A DNA stretch of 64,000 nt, taken from assembly GCA_027488975.1 (NCBI GenBank), contig JAIYAQ010000006.1:62001-126000 (forward strand), given 5' to 3'. A program made the translations under genes and the position numbers. Positions 9,888-24,119 of the stretch are shown in pieces. Source of the DNA: Cyanobium sp. E1_MAG_00006. Its GTDB lineage: Bacteria > Cyanobacteriota > Cyanobacteriia > PCC-6307 > Cyanobiaceae. Below the pieces are notes generated by a model. It searched no databases. It worked only from the letters and a program-made list of their open reading frames with translations, and was not told the DNA's origin. Positions within the stretch are counted from its first letter, which is position 1. Every line of letters begins with the position of its first letter.

Positions 9888-10991
9888 TCAACCGAACCGA
9901 TCCCAGCGGAAGGCCGCCAGTAACGCTTGCTGTGCGGCATCCCTGGAACCATCGATGGCGGCCTGCAGCAGCTCGGCGGTGATCGCCGCCAGCAGCACCC
10001 CGTTGCGGTGGTGGCCGCAGGCCAGCCACAGCCCCGGCAGGGGCGAGGCCCCCAGTAGCGGACCTTCATCGGGGGTGCAGGGGCGGAAGCCCCACCAGCG
10101 CTCCATCGGTGGCCACTGGCTGGCCTCGGGTAGCAGCGCCGCGATGCCCGCCTGCAGTTGGCGCTGGCCAGCGGGGGTGAGGCCTTCGTGGAAGCCCGCC
10201 TCCCGTTCGCTGGTGGCCCCCACCACCAGCAGTCCGTCTTCGCGGGGCACCAGATAGGTGCCTGGGCCGAAAATCACCCGGCCCAGGGCGTCGCGGGGCC
10301 CCTGCAGCGACAGCATCTGCCCCTTCACCGGGACGATGGGCAACTCCGGCAGCAGCTGGCTGCTCCAGGCGCCGCAGCAGAGCACCGCTGCCTGGGCCGG
10401 AAGTTCCTGGAGCTCCCCCTCGGCGGTGCGCAGGCGCACCCCCTGCAGCGCGCCGCCGTCCCGCAGCAGCTCCAGCACCTCCACCCCCTCCTGGAAGCGC
10501 ACCCCCAGGCCGGCGCAGGCCCGCTCCAGAGCGCGCATCAGCCGGCGGCGGTTGTCGATCTGCCCGTCCTGCGCAAACAGCAGCCCCGCCCGCCAGCCGG
10601 ATCCGATGCCCGGCACCTCACGCTCGAGGCCAGGGCGGTCCAGCGGCTCTCCCCAGGCGGCGGTGGGGTAAGCGTCGCGCTCGCCTGCCGTGGCGAACGG
10701 CACCACGATGCCGCAGGGGCGCAGGCCGCAGCTGAGGCCGCTAACCGCCTCGATCTGCCCCACCCAGCCGGGGATCCGCTCCAGGCTGGCCTGCCCCAAC
10801 GTCAACAGGCTGCCGCTCAGCCCTTCAGCGTGGGGGGCGAGCATGCCGGCGGCCACAAAGCCGGCGGCTTCATTGCGGCGCCGGCTGAGCACTTCCACGT
10901 TGCGGCCGCTGCGGGCCAGCTGATGGGCGATGGCCAGCCCCATCAGGCCGCCCCCCAGGATCAGCAGCGGTTCGCCGCGATGGGCCGTCAC
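9888..10991 (-). CDS. thiO: FAD-dependent glycine oxidase ThiO
   Basis: The protein has 367 residues. It oxidises glycine to iminoglycine for the thiazole half of thiamine. The dinucleotide-binding motif ILGGGLMGLAIAHQLA is at the N-terminus; FVAAGMLAPHAE and GPGTYLVPREDGLLVVGAT match ThiO/DadA-type oxidases, and the C-terminal GFRPCTPDEGP and GHHRNGVLLA close the FAD site. The start chosen is the GTG at 10991, which gives normal ThiO length; an upstream ATG at 11084 adds a Pro/Gly/Arg-rich stretch unlike the family and would crowd gatB. General D-amino-acid oxidase activity is an alternative. Confidence 0.87.
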   Translation of the reverse strand: MTAHRGEPLLILGGGLMGLAIAHQLARSGRNVEVLSRRRNEAAGFVAAGMLAPHAEGLSGSLLTLGQASLERIPGWVGQIEAVSGLSCGLRPCGIVVPFATAGERDAYPTAAWGEPLDRPGLEREVPGIGSGWRAGLLFAQDGQIDNRRRLMRALERACAGLGVRFQEGVEVLELLRDGGALQGVRLRTAEGELQELPAQAAVLCCGAWSSQLLPELPIVPVKGQMLSLQGPRDALGRVIFGPGTYLVPREDGLLVVGATSEREAGFHEGLTPAGQRQLQAGIAALLPEASQWPPMERWWGFRPCTPDEGPLLGASPLPGLWLACGHHRNGVLLAAITAELLQAAIDGSRDAAQQALLAAFRWDRFG

Positions 10992-11112
10992 GGATGCAGG
11001 GGCGGAACCAGGACCCCATACCTTTTCATGGCCGGGCGGCCGCTGGCCAGGGCCAGCCAGGCTTCGGCCCCGCCCCCTTTCCATAGGATCCCCCCAGGCA
11101 TGGAGAGATGAG

Positions 11113-12585
11113 ATGGCTGCTGAGGCCGCCTGGGAAGCCGTGATCGGCCTGGAGACCCACGTGCAGCTGGGCACTGCCAGCAAGATCTTCACGGCGGCGT
11201 CCACCACCTTCGGCGATGACCCCAACACCCACATCGATCCGGTGGTGTGCGGTCTGCCGGGCACCCTGCCGGTGCTCAATCAGAAGGTGCTCGAATATGC
11301 GGTGAAGGCCTCATTGGCTCTCAATCTGCATGTGGCCGAACACAGCAAGTTCGACCGTAAGCAGTATTTCTATCCCGATCTGCCCAAGAACTACCAGATC
11401 TCCCAGTACGACGAGCCAATCGCCGAGGACGGCTGGATTGAGGTGGAGGTGGCCGAGAAGGGCAAGGAGACCTACCTCAAGCGCATCGGCATCGAGCGCC
11501 TGCACATGGAGGAGGACGCCGGCAAGCTGGTGCATGCCGGCAGCGACCGGCTGGCAGGCTCCACCCACTCCCTGGTGGACTACAACCGCGCCGGCGTGGC
11601 CCTGGCGGAAATTGTCAGCAAGCCTGATCTGCGCACCGGCCGTGAGGCGGCGGAATATGCCTCGGAGATCCGCCGGATCATGCGCTACCTCGGCGTGAGC
11701 GACGGCAACATGCAGGAGGGTTCCCTGCGCTGCGACGTCAACATCTCCGTGCGCCGCGGGCCGGATGCGCCCTTCGGCACGAAGGTGGAGATCAAGAACA
11801 TGAACTCGTTCTCGGCCATCCAGAAGGCCTGTGAGTACGAGATTCAGCGCCAGATCAAGGCCTATGAGGCCGGTGAGCCGGTGGTGCAGGAAACGCGGCT
11901 GTGGGATGAGGGCAAGCAGCTCACCAAGAGCATGCGCAGCAAGGAAGGGGCCAGTGATTACCGCTACTTCCCCGATCCCGATCTCGGCCCGATCGAGGTG
12001 AGCCCCGCCCAGCGCGAGGCCTGGCGCGCCGAACTGCCCGAACTGCCGGCCGCCAAGCGGCACCGCTACGCCGAGCAGCTGGGGTTGTCGATCTACGACG
12101 CCCGCGTGCTCACTGATGAGCGGCCGATGGCCGCCTATTTCGAGGCGGCTGTGGCCTCTGGCGCCGATGCCAAGGGCCTGGCCAACTGGATCACCGGCGA
12201 CATCGCCGCCCATGTGAATGCCAACCGCCTCAGCTTCAGCGAGCTGCCCTTCCGCCCCGAGCAGCTCGCCGAGATGGTGCAGCTCATCGATGGTGGCGTG
12301 ATCAGCGGCAAGATCGCCAAGGAGATCCTGCCGGAGCTGCTCGAGCAGGGCGGCTCACCCAAGGCGATCGTGGAAGCGCGCGGTCTGGGCATGATCAGTG
12401 ATCCCGCAGCGATCACGGCGATCGTGGAAGAGCTGCTGGCGGCCCACCCTGAGGAGGTGGAGGCCTTCCGCGGTGGCAAGACCAAGCTGCAGGGCTTCTT
12501 CGTTGGTCAGCTGATGAAGAAGACCGGCGGCAAGGCCGACCCCAAGCTCGCCAACCAGATCCTCAATCAGATGCTGAAGGGCTGA
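11113..12585 (+). CDS. gatB: aspartyl/glutamyl-tRNA amidotransferase subunit B
   Basis: GatB of 490 residues. It activates Glu-tRNA(Gln) and Asp-tRNA(Asn) for amidation in the GatCAB complex, which cyanobacteria need because they lack GlnRS. The start AWEAVIGLETHVQL is the family signature; KNYQISQYDEP and the LRCDVNISVR and KVEIKNMNSF motifs of the cradle domain follow, and the C-terminal YqeY-like tail ends in ILNQMLKG. The ATG at 11113 is preceded by GGAGAG. It is divergent from thiO and converges on coaE, with 10 bases between stops. Confidence 0.98.
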   Translation: MAAEAAWEAVIGLETHVQLGTASKIFTAASTTFGDDPNTHIDPVVCGLPGTLPVLNQKVLEYAVKASLALNLHVAEHSKFDRKQYFYPDLPKNYQISQYDEPIAEDGWIEVEVAEKGKETYLKRIGIERLHMEEDAGKLVHAGSDRLAGSTHSLVDYNRAGVALAEIVSKPDLRTGREAAEYASEIRRIMRYLGVSDGNMQEGSLRCDVNISVRRGPDAPFGTKVEIKNMNSFSAIQKACEYEIQRQIKAYEAGEPVVQETRLWDEGKQLTKSMRSKEGASDYRYFPDPDLGPIEVSPAQREAWRAELPELPAAKRHRYAEQLGLSIYDARVLTDERPMAAYFEAAVASGADAKGLANWITGDIAAHVNANRLSFSELPFRPEQLAEMVQLIDGGVISGKIAKEILPELLEQGGSPKAIVEARGLGMISDPAAITAIVEELLAAHPEEVEAFRGGKTKLQGFFVGQLMKKTGGKADPKLANQILNQMLKG

Positions 12586-12595
12586 GGCTTCGGCG

Positions 12596-13243
12596 TCACG
12601 TGCGGCCCACGGCTTGGTTTACCTGAAGGGCCAGCTCCTCGGGGCTGCGGCGGTTGTCGATCAGCCGATCCGCCAGTTCACGTTTGCGTGCCAGCGGCCA
12701 CTGGGCGGCGATACGGGCGCGGGCGTCGGCCTCGCTAAGGCCATCACGGGCCATCAGCCGCTGCAGCTGCTGTTGCTCGTCGCAGTCCACCAGCCAGACC
12801 TCGCTGCACAGTTCCTCCAGGCCGGCCTCGAACAGCAGCGGGATCATCAGCACCACCAGCGGTGCGCTGGCCAGTCGCTCCAGCTCGCTGTTGAAGCGCG
12901 CCCGCACCAGCGGGTGCACCAGCTGCTCCAGCCAGAGCCGCTCCGCCGGATCGGTGAACACGATCCGCCCAAGAGCACCGCGGTCGATCACGTCGAGGCT
13001 GTCGCTGTCGGCGGCAGGTTGTGTCATGGTGCGCACCAACGCGCCATGGCGCGCCAGCACCGCCCGAGCGCCCGCACTGCCCGGGGCCAGGGCCTCGCGG
13101 GCGAACACATCGGCATCGAGCACTGGCAGCCCCCGCTGAGCAAGTAAGCGGCCCACGCTGCTCTTTCCTGTGGCGATGCCGCCCGTGAGGCCGATGCGCC
13201 GCTGGCATCCGCCCCAGCGCGTGCCGTTGAGCCGATCGGGCAT
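12596..13243 (-). CDS. coaE: dephospho-CoA kinase
   Basis: The protein has 215 residues. It phosphorylates dephospho-CoA on the ribose 3'-hydroxyl, the last step of coenzyme A synthesis. The P-loop is GGIATGKSS (residues 21-29) and the CoA-binding region contains LDADVFARE. The LVHPLVR motif and VLMIPLLFEAG are family signatures, and the lid helix region contains the RI.AQWPLARKRELAD stretch. Length is usual (200-215). It is a single gene converging on gatB, with 138 bases to the divergent argJ. Confidence 0.96.
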   Translation of the reverse strand: MPDRLNGTRWGGCQRRIGLTGGIATGKSSVGRLLAQRGLPVLDADVFAREALAPGSAGARAVLARHGALVRTMTQPAADSDSLDVIDRGALGRIVFTDPAERLWLEQLVHPLVRARFNSELERLASAPLVVLMIPLLFEAGLEELCSEVWLVDCDEQQQLQRLMARDGLSEADARARIAAQWPLARKRELADRLIDNRRSPEELALQVNQAVGRT

Positions 13244-13381
13244 CGGAGCGCTCAGAGCAGGTCCCGCGCCAGTCTGACCAGCAGGGTTCTAGGCAGGTAT
13301 TCAGGCGTCCTGTGATCACGAACGCCACCAACCGCCACGACAGGATGGGGAGCACCAGCCCCGGCCGCTTCCTCTGCATCC

Positions 13382-14626
13382 GTGACCCATCCCTGGCACC
13401 CGATCCCCGGCGGCGTCACCGCCCCGGCCGGCTTCCTGGCCGCCGGCATCACTGCCGGCCTCAAGCCCTCCGGTAACCCCGATCTCTCGCTGCTGCTGGC
13501 ACCGGAAGGCGCCGTGTGCGCCGGCACGTTCACCACCTCGCTGGTGCGTGCCGCCTGCGTGGATCTCTGCGCCGAGCGCCTGCAGGCCAGCGGCGGCCGT
13601 GCCCGGGCGGTGCTCAGCAATTCCGGCCAGGCCAATGCCTGCACCGGTGATCGCGGCCTGGCCGACAGCCTCACAGCCACAGCGGCGGCGGCCGAGCGCC
13701 TAGGGCTGACGGCCGAGGAGGTGCTGATCTGCTCCACCGGTGTGATCGGCGTGCCGATCCCGATGGACACGCTGATCGCCGGTCTGGATCCCGTGGTGGC
13801 GGCCCTCAGCTCCGAGGGCGGCGCCGCGGCGGCCCGCGCCATCCTCACCACTGATTTGGTGGAGAAGCAGATCTCCCTTGAGGCCGAACTCGGCGGCCGC
13901 CGCGTGCGCATCGGCGGCATGGCCAAGGGGTCGGGAATGATCCACCCCAACATGGCCACGATGCTGGGGTATCTAACCTGCGACGCCGGCGTGCCGGCTG
14001 CGGTGTGGCAAGGCATGGTGAAGCGCGCGGTGGATCGCTCCTTCAACGCGATCACGGTGGACGGCGACACCAGCACCAACGACACGTTCCTGGCGTTTGC
14101 AGCCGGCGAGCCCCTGAACCCCGAGCTGTTCGATGCACTGGAGGCCGGCCTGACGGCGGTGTCGCAGCATCTGGCCCGGGCGATCGCCCGCGATGGCGAG
14201 GGCGCCACCTGCCTGATCGAGGTGCAGGTGGAGGGGGCCGCCGATGACGCCGGCGCCCGCGCCATCGCCCGCACCGTCTGTGGTTCGTCGCTGGTGAAGT
14301 GCGCCGTGCACGGCCGCGACCCCAACTGGGGCCGGATCGTGGCCGCCGCCGGCCGCGCCGGCGTGGCCTTCGATCCGAATGCGGTGGCTCTCTGGCTGGG
14401 CGACCACCAGCTGATGGCCGCCGGCCAGCCCCTGCCCTTCGATCGCCCCGCCGCCAGCGCTGACCTGCGCGCCCGGGCCGCCGGCGCCTATCTCGGCGGC
14501 AGCGGCGAGGGTGGCGACACGGTGCTGATCCGCCTGCAGGTGGGCACCGGCGCCGGCCGCGGCCTGGCCTGGGGCTGCGACCTCTCCGATCAATACGTCC
14601 GCATCAACGCCGATTACACGACGTAG
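13382..14626 (+). CDS. argJ: bifunctional glutamate N-acetyltransferase / ornithine acetyltransferase
   Basis: The protein has 414 residues, read from a GTG at 13382. It moves acetyl from N-acetylornithine to glutamate and so recycles acetyl in arginine synthesis. The conserved autoprocessing site is NMATMLG, with T193 as the nucleophile that becomes the N-terminus of the beta chain; KGSGMIHP precedes it. The C-terminus VRINADYTT is the family ending. Length fits. It lies divergently from coaE. SpeA, in the same window, consumes arginine, but the two genes are not linked in an operon. Confidence 0.97.
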   Translation: MTHPWHPIPGGVTAPAGFLAAGITAGLKPSGNPDLSLLLAPEGAVCAGTFTTSLVRAACVDLCAERLQASGGRARAVLSNSGQANACTGDRGLADSLTATAAAAERLGLTAEEVLICSTGVIGVPIPMDTLIAGLDPVVAALSSEGGAAAARAILTTDLVEKQISLEAELGGRRVRIGGMAKGSGMIHPNMATMLGYLTCDAGVPAAVWQGMVKRAVDRSFNAITVDGDTSTNDTFLAFAAGEPLNPELFDALEAGLTAVSQHLARAIARDGEGATCLIEVQVEGAADDAGARAIARTVCGSSLVKCAVHGRDPNWGRIVAAAGRAGVAFDPNAVALWLGDHQLMAAGQPLPFDRPAASADLRARAAGAYLGGSGEGGDTVLIRLQVGTGAGRGLAWGCDLSDQYVRINADYTT

Positions 14627-14826
14627 GGGTGGATCACGCTTCGCGAATGGGTCCGTGCTTTGTCTGACAGTGCTGCTGTCGTCTGCCGGCCGGGAGCGCT
14701 CGCTGGAGTGCCGGGGCCCTGGCACTGCCGGGTGTTGGTCTGGCCTTCTGAGGCCCTGCGGCGTCTGCCCTGGCAGGCTGCGGCTAGCTTGACCCTCAGC
14801 CAACAGGGCGTTCGCAGCCCATCGCG

Positions 14827-15354
14827 ATGACCCAGGCCGCTCAGGTCCGTCCGCCGCAGTCCGCAGCCACTCCCTCCCGGCGACCCTCCGCCTGGACGGG
14901 GCCGCTGGTGGCGGGTCTCTGCTTCGGCCTGGCCTATGGCCTCACCCAGCGGATCGTCAGTCTCAACGTGTCTGAGCTGATCCGCTTCGGCCAGGGGTTT
15001 GATGTGCAGGTTTTCCCCGGCACGAGCCTCGAGAGCCTGCGGCTGCGTTTCGGCGCTGCCGAATCCGAGCTGCGTGGAAACCTGGAGCTGAACGAGCTGG
15101 AGAGGCAGAAGGCTGCCTCCCAGACCGACGAGGACAAGCCCGGACTCACGACCCAGCAGGAGCAGGGCCTGCCGGAGCCGTCCGCTGGCAACGCTGCTGA
15201 GCCATCCGATCCCTTCGGCTCCGGTGCTCCAGCCAACGGGCCCGACGGCCCTGCCCGTTCGGCAGGGGAACCGCCGGCTCCGGACCTGCCGCCCGCTCCA
15301 TCTGTTCCCTCCGCACCGTCGGCACCGCCGCCGCCGGCGGTTTCCAGGCCCTGA
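14827..15354 (+). CDS. single-span membrane protein with proline-rich tail, unknown
   Basis: The protein has 175 residues. A short basic N-terminus (ending PSRRPSAW) is followed by one hydrophobic segment around residues 24-42, a polar helical region rich in Glu and Gln, and a tail from about residue 115 made mostly of Pro, Ala, Ser and Gly. I do not recognise the family. The proline-rich tail suggests a flexible linker or a cell-wall-spanning part. It precedes the 15392-15706 gene by 37 bases and may form a small operon with it and the AarF kinase. The 200-base gap before it shows no clear terminator or RNA gene. Confidence 0.62.
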   Translation: MTQAAQVRPPQSAATPSRRPSAWTGPLVAGLCFGLAYGLTQRIVSLNVSELIRFGQGFDVQVFPGTSLESLRLRFGAAESELRGNLELNELERQKAASQTDEDKPGLTTQQEQGLPEPSAGNAAEPSDPFGSGAPANGPDGPARSAGEPPAPDLPPAPSVPSAPSAPPPPAVSRP

Positions 15355-15391
15355 TCTGTCACAGTTTGGCCAGCACCCTTCGCGGCCTGCC

Positions 15392-15706
15392 ATGAGCGCG
15401 CCTCAGACCCTCGTTCAGGCGGCCCTCAACCGGCTCAGCGCCCGGCTCGGCAGTGGCCTGGTTGAGGCGGCTGCCGGACTGGCGGTGCTGGCCCAGGACG
15501 CTCCGGAACGGCTCCGCCGCGAATGGGATCTGTTCCGGGAGGAGGTGGAGCTCGAGGCCCGCCGGATTGAGCATCCCGGGGAAGGTGGCTTCGGATCCGC
15601 AGCCCCTTGGTCTGCACCCGCCTCCGGCCAGGATCCCCAGCAGCAGGTGGATGATCTGCGGGCCACGGTGGCACGGTTGGCACGCCTGGTTGAGGACCAG
15701 CCCTGA
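15392..15706 (+). CDS. small helical protein upstream of AarF, unknown
   Basis: The protein has 104 residues, from the ATG at 15392. It is mostly amphipathic helix: an N-terminal part rich in Ala/Leu, a charged middle (LRREWDLFREEVELEARRIE) and a C-terminal coiled-coil-like stretch (about residues 82-104). No signal or membrane span is seen and I do not recognise the family. Its stop overlaps the start of the AarF kinase in a TGATG arrangement, so translation of the two is probably coupled. That points to a role with the kinase-like protein, but this is context only. Confidence 0.65.
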   Translation: MSAPQTLVQAALNRLSARLGSGLVEAAAGLAVLAQDAPERLRREWDLFREEVELEARRIEHPGEGGFGSAAPWSAPASGQDPQQQVDDLRATVARLARLVEDQP

Positions 15707-17472
15707 TGCGCCGTCTGACCCAGAGCCTGCGCGGGCTGGGCCGTTCCCTGAGCATCTGGCGCACCGTGTTGCAGCTGGTGCTGCTGCTTTGGTGGGATGG
15801 CGCCGCCTGGACCTATCGCGGCGGCGCCAGCCCGGAGCGGCGCCAGAGCCGCCAGCGGCGCCGGGCTCGCTGGCTCACTGGAGAGCTGCTGCATCTGGGC
15901 TCGGCCTTCATCAAGCTCGGCCAGCTGCTCTCGGCCAGACCCGACGTGCTGCCCAGCTGCTGGGTGGAGGAGCTGGCCCGCCTGCAGGACAGCGTTCCCG
16001 CCTTCTCGTTCGACACGGCCCAGGCGCTGCTGGAGCAGGAGCTGGGTGAGCGCTGCGCCGAGATCATCGATCTGGAACCCGAACCGCTGGGGGCCGCCTC
16101 CCTGGCCCAGGTGCATCGCGCCAGCCTGCGCAGTGGCCGCCAGGTGGTGCTGAAGATCCAGCGGCCTGGGCTGGAGCGTCTGTTCCGGCTCGACCTCGAG
16201 GTGATGCAGCAGGTGGCGGCGGTGCTGCAGCGCCATCCACGCTGGGGCGTGGGGCGCGACTGGGTGTCGATCGCACAGGAGTGCCGCCACGTGCTGCTAC
16301 GCGAGCTCGACTTCCGCCTGGAGGCTGAACATGCCGCCCGCTTCCGCCAGCAGTTTCTCGATGATCCCGGCATTCGCATTCCGGCGGTGGTGTGGGAGCT
16401 GAGCACGCGCCGTGTGCTCTGCCTCGACTACCTGCCCGGCATCAAGATCACCGATCGCCCGGCCTTGCTGGAGGCCGGCATCGACCCGGCTGCCGTGGCC
16501 GAGAAGGGTGCCGCCAGCTATCTCCAACAGTTGGTGCGCTACGGCTTCTTTCACGCGGATCCCCACCCCGGCAACCTGGCGGTGGCGCGCGACGGCGCGC
16601 TCATCTACTACGACTTCGGCATGATGGGCACCCTCTCCCAGAGGCTGCGCAGCCGCCTGGGCCGAATGGTGACCGCCGCCGCCGCCCGGGATGCCGCCGG
16701 CCTGGTTCAGGAGATGCAGGCGGCCGGTGTGATCGCCACCGGCATTGATCCCGGCCCGGTGCGGCGACTGGTGCGGGTGATGCTGCGCGAAGCGCTCACC
16801 CCGCCCTTCGGCGCCAATGTGCTCGAGAAGCTCTCCGGTGATCTGTACTCCCTGGTGTATGGCCAGCCGTTCCGCCTGCCGCCGGAGCTGATCTTCGTGA
16901 TGCGGGCCCTCTCCACCTTCGAGGGCGTCGGTCGCAGCCTCGATCCCGGCTTTAGCCTCGTGGCGATCGCCCGTCCCTATCTGCTGCCGCTGATGAGTGC
17001 TTCCGGCTCCGGTCCCGGCTCCAACGCCACCGATCTGCTCAATCAGCTGGGTCGCCAGGCAGTGGAGGTGGGAAGCCGCGCTCTCGGTCTGCCTCAGCGG
17101 CTTGAGGAGAGCCTCTCCCGCATCGAACAGGGCGATCTGCAGGTGCAGATCCGCGCCGGCGAAACCGATCGGCTGCTTCGCCGCCTCGCCCTCAGCCAGC
17201 AGAGCTCCGGCCAGTCGGTGCTGCTGGGTGCGCTGGCGGTGGCTGCGGCCCTGCTGGCTGCCAGCACCAGGCCTGCACTCACCGCCATCCCACTGGTGCT
17301 TGGCCTGCCGGTGGGTCTCAGCTGGCTGAAGCTGCAGGGGCGCCTGCGCCGTGATGGCCGCCTCGATCGCCTGCCGGGTGTGCCAGCCGCTGTCAGCCCT
17401 GCCGGTGCTGGCCCGGCAGCCTCCGTCAGCCCAGCACCATCACCCCAAGGGCCACCAGGATCAGCAGGCTGA
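15706..17472 (+). CDS. AarF/ABC1/UbiB-family atypical kinase-like protein
   Basis: The protein has 588 residues. Family members are atypical kinases/ATPases tied to quinone or lipid metabolism; in plastids and cyanobacteria related ABC1K proteins act on prenyl-lipids. The KxGQ motif FIKLGQLLSARPDVLP (about 67-82), the Ala-rich nucleotide loop PLGAASLAQVHRA, the lysine in VVLKIQRPG, the catalytic HADPHPGN and the metal-binding YDFGMMG are all intact. The C-terminus has a hydrophobic pair of helices (about 505-550) likely to be membrane-bound. It starts in TGATG overlap with the preceding gene. The last 47 bases overlap a small minus-strand gene. Confidence 0.94.
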   Translation: MRRLTQSLRGLGRSLSIWRTVLQLVLLLWWDGAAWTYRGGASPERRQSRQRRRARWLTGELLHLGSAFIKLGQLLSARPDVLPSCWVEELARLQDSVPAFSFDTAQALLEQELGERCAEIIDLEPEPLGAASLAQVHRASLRSGRQVVLKIQRPGLERLFRLDLEVMQQVAAVLQRHPRWGVGRDWVSIAQECRHVLLRELDFRLEAEHAARFRQQFLDDPGIRIPAVVWELSTRRVLCLDYLPGIKITDRPALLEAGIDPAAVAEKGAASYLQQLVRYGFFHADPHPGNLAVARDGALIYYDFGMMGTLSQRLRSRLGRMVTAAAARDAAGLVQEMQAAGVIATGIDPGPVRRLVRVMLREALTPPFGANVLEKLSGDLYSLVYGQPFRLPPELIFVMRALSTFEGVGRSLDPGFSLVAIARPYLLPLMSASGSGPGSNATDLLNQLGRQAVEVGSRALGLPQRLEESLSRIEQGDLQVQIRAGETDRLLRRLALSQQSSGQSVLLGALAVAAALLAASTRPALTAIPLVLGLPVGLSWLKLQGRLRRDGRLDRLPGVPAAVSPAGAGPAASVSPAPSPQGPPGSAG

Positions 17473-17590
17473 GCAGAGCCAGGATCGGACACATCCGGAT
17501 CAGGCCGAGCACGCTGATCGAGTCCGGCAGGCCAAGGGTCCGCTTGACCCTGCTCATGACGCGGTTGATCGTTGTCAGGGGGTTGGTCAT
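17426..17590 (-). CDS. 54-residue membrane protein coupled to the GGDEF gene
   Basis: I translated this short frame by hand. It starts at the ATG at 17590, inside an ATGA overlap with the GGDEF stop, and ends with TGA at 17428-17426. The protein begins MTNPLTTINRVMSRVKRTLG and ends in one hydrophobic helix (about residues 34-53). The basic, amphipathic first half plus one span fits a small inner-membrane protein. I do not recognise it. Its 3' end overlaps the convergent AarF gene by 47 bases. Evidence is the coupling and the clean topology. Confidence 0.5.
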   Translation of the reverse strand: MTNPLTTINRVMSRVKRTLGLPDSISVLGLIRMCPILALLSLLILVALGVMVLG

Positions 17591-19113
17591 ACGGATTCGC
17601 TTGCGGCGGGAGTGGTCGCCTGGGAGACCGCATCACGGTCACTGATAGATCCGAGGTCGGCGTTCCTGCCTGCGCAGGCGCTCTTGTCCCGGTACATCGC
17701 TTCGTCCGCCTTGGCCCAGGTCTGATCCAGGGTGGCGCGCTCCTCGCTGAGGGTTGCACCGATCGAGGCCTGGACGCCGGCCTTGGCCAGGGCGCCGCGC
17801 AGCCGCTCCACCAGCTCCTCGAGCCCATCCGGCGTGGGGCTGAACACCAGCAGCGCGAACTCATCGCCGCCCACCCGGGCCAGCAGGTCGGTGCTGCGCA
17901 GCTGTGCGGCCAACTGGGCCGCTGCTGTCTGGAGCATCTGATCTCCGATCTGATGGCCCTGTTGATCGTTGATCTGCTTGAAGCCATCCAGATCCACCAC
18001 CACCAGTCCATAGGGGTGGCCATGGCGCTGGCGACGACTCTCCTCAAGGGCGATGGCTTCATCCCAGGCACGCCGGTTGGCGATGCGGGTGAGGCCGTCG
18101 GTCCGGCTTTCCTTGAGCAGGGCCTGATTCAGGGCGCGCAGCTGCATTTCTGATCGGCGGCTCATCAGCACCACGGCGGCGGTGGCGAGCAGACCGATGA
18201 CGAACACCAGGGCCGCTGCGCGCTTGGCGATGCGATCGAGGGCCGCGTGGCTGACGCTGAACTGCGCGCTCACCAGCTGATTGGCGAACGGCACCACCCG
18301 CAGCGCCACCAGTTTCTTGTCTTCATCATCGAGTTCCGGCATGGCCTCATGCAGGCTGATCTGATTGCGCAGCGCGCTGGAGGGGCTCAGTCGCACGCTC
18401 ATGCTCAGCTGACCGCCACCGGACGGAAACAGCTTGTGCAGGGTCTGATCGTGTCCGCTGGTCTCGAGGGTGCTAGCCCGCAGATCGGTCAGCACAAAGG
18501 CTGTTTTCTCGGTTCCCTTATGCCGAAGCGGCCCATAGAGAAAGGCCAGCCGGTTGCGTTGGCCCGCCACGGGGTACACGCGAACGGCGGAAGGATCGAG
18601 GCCATAGCCGAGATGGTTGCAGCGGTGCTGGCGCAGATCAGCCCGCAGTTCGGGTGAGCTGTGGCTCAGCCTGGTCTGGATGGGGTGCCGCTCCCCCTCG
18701 GCCAGGTTGCCCAGCGGCAGGCTCCTGAGCAGTGCAACGGTCTGGCCGGCCGTGAGACTGCTGGAGTGAAAATCCTCGAGGGCCAGGCTCCCAGTCGTGA
18801 TCACGCCGAGGGTGGTGTGGGGGCCGGGGGTTGATCGCTCGCCCTCCGGCTCGCCGTTCACCACATCACTGCTGGCCACCGACAACGCCGTGAGGGTGCG
18901 TGAGATCGCCGTGCAGTTTGCGGAGGCCAGATGGTTGACCACGGAAGCGCCCACCGATTCGAGCGGTTCGTGCAGGATCCTGTAGGTGAACAGCGTGACC
19001 GCTGTGGTGACGGTGATGCCGATACCGGCCAGCGCCAGGCACAGGCGGGAGCAGCCCATGGTCAGGCTCGCTCTGGCCTCAGGGGTTGGATCCAGATCGC
19101 TGGGCCATTCCAT
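17587..19113 (-). CDS. membrane-bound diguanylate cyclase (GGDEF)
   Basis: The protein has 508 residues. It makes cyclic di-GMP from two GTP. TM1 is at about 22-44 and TM2 at about 283-303, with an extracytoplasmic sensor region between them. The catalytic domain begins at RTDGLTRIANRRAWDEA and carries an intact GGDEF motif near residues 414-418. Five residues before it lies RSTD, a complete RxxD inhibitory site, so product feedback is expected. No EAL domain is present. The sensor region is not a family I can name. The start could also be the ATG 18 codons in (MGCSRLCLALAG). The gene overlaps the 54-residue gene by ATGA. Confidence 0.93.
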   Translation of the reverse strand: MEWPSDLDPTPEARASLTMGCSRLCLALAGIGITVTTAVTLFTYRILHEPLESVGASVVNHLASANCTAISRTLTALSVASSDVVNGEPEGERSTPGPHTTLGVITTGSLALEDFHSSSLTAGQTVALLRSLPLGNLAEGERHPIQTRLSHSSPELRADLRQHRCNHLGYGLDPSAVRVYPVAGQRNRLAFLYGPLRHKGTEKTAFVLTDLRASTLETSGHDQTLHKLFPSGGGQLSMSVRLSPSSALRNQISLHEAMPELDDEDKKLVALRVVPFANQLVSAQFSVSHAALDRIAKRAAALVFVIGLLATAAVVLMSRRSEMQLRALNQALLKESRTDGLTRIANRRAWDEAIALEESRRQRHGHPYGLVVVDLDGFKQINDQQGHQIGDQMLQTAAAQLAAQLRSTDLLARVGGDEFALLVFSPTPDGLEELVERLRGALAKAGVQASIGATLSEERATLDQTWAKADEAMYRDKSACAGRNADLGSISDRDAVSQATTPAASESV

Positions 19114-19256
19114 CGCAGGACCGGATTTGACCCTCCAGGAGCAATCCTGGTCCTGAAACCAGAGAGCTCAACATACCCAGGCTCGGCGCGACTTGTCTGG
19201 GGTTGTCGGGATGGTCGTGGCAGCATGGCGCAGCTCGCGGCAGCTGGTTGCAGTGC

Positions 19257-21166
<1,910 letters not shown>

Positions 21167-21170
21167 TTCC

Positions 21171-24047
<2,877 letters not shown>

Positions 24048-24119
24048 CCCACATCCGGTAGGGTGTCTGTTTGCCGGTGCGTGCGGCAACAACGTCGCGC
24101 GACCCGCTGCCTCACCCCT

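Noticed and set aside
14627-14826. Possible gene or RNA between argJ and the proline-tail protein
   Set aside because: Small palindromic words only; no ribosome site with a frame and no terminator with a T-run.
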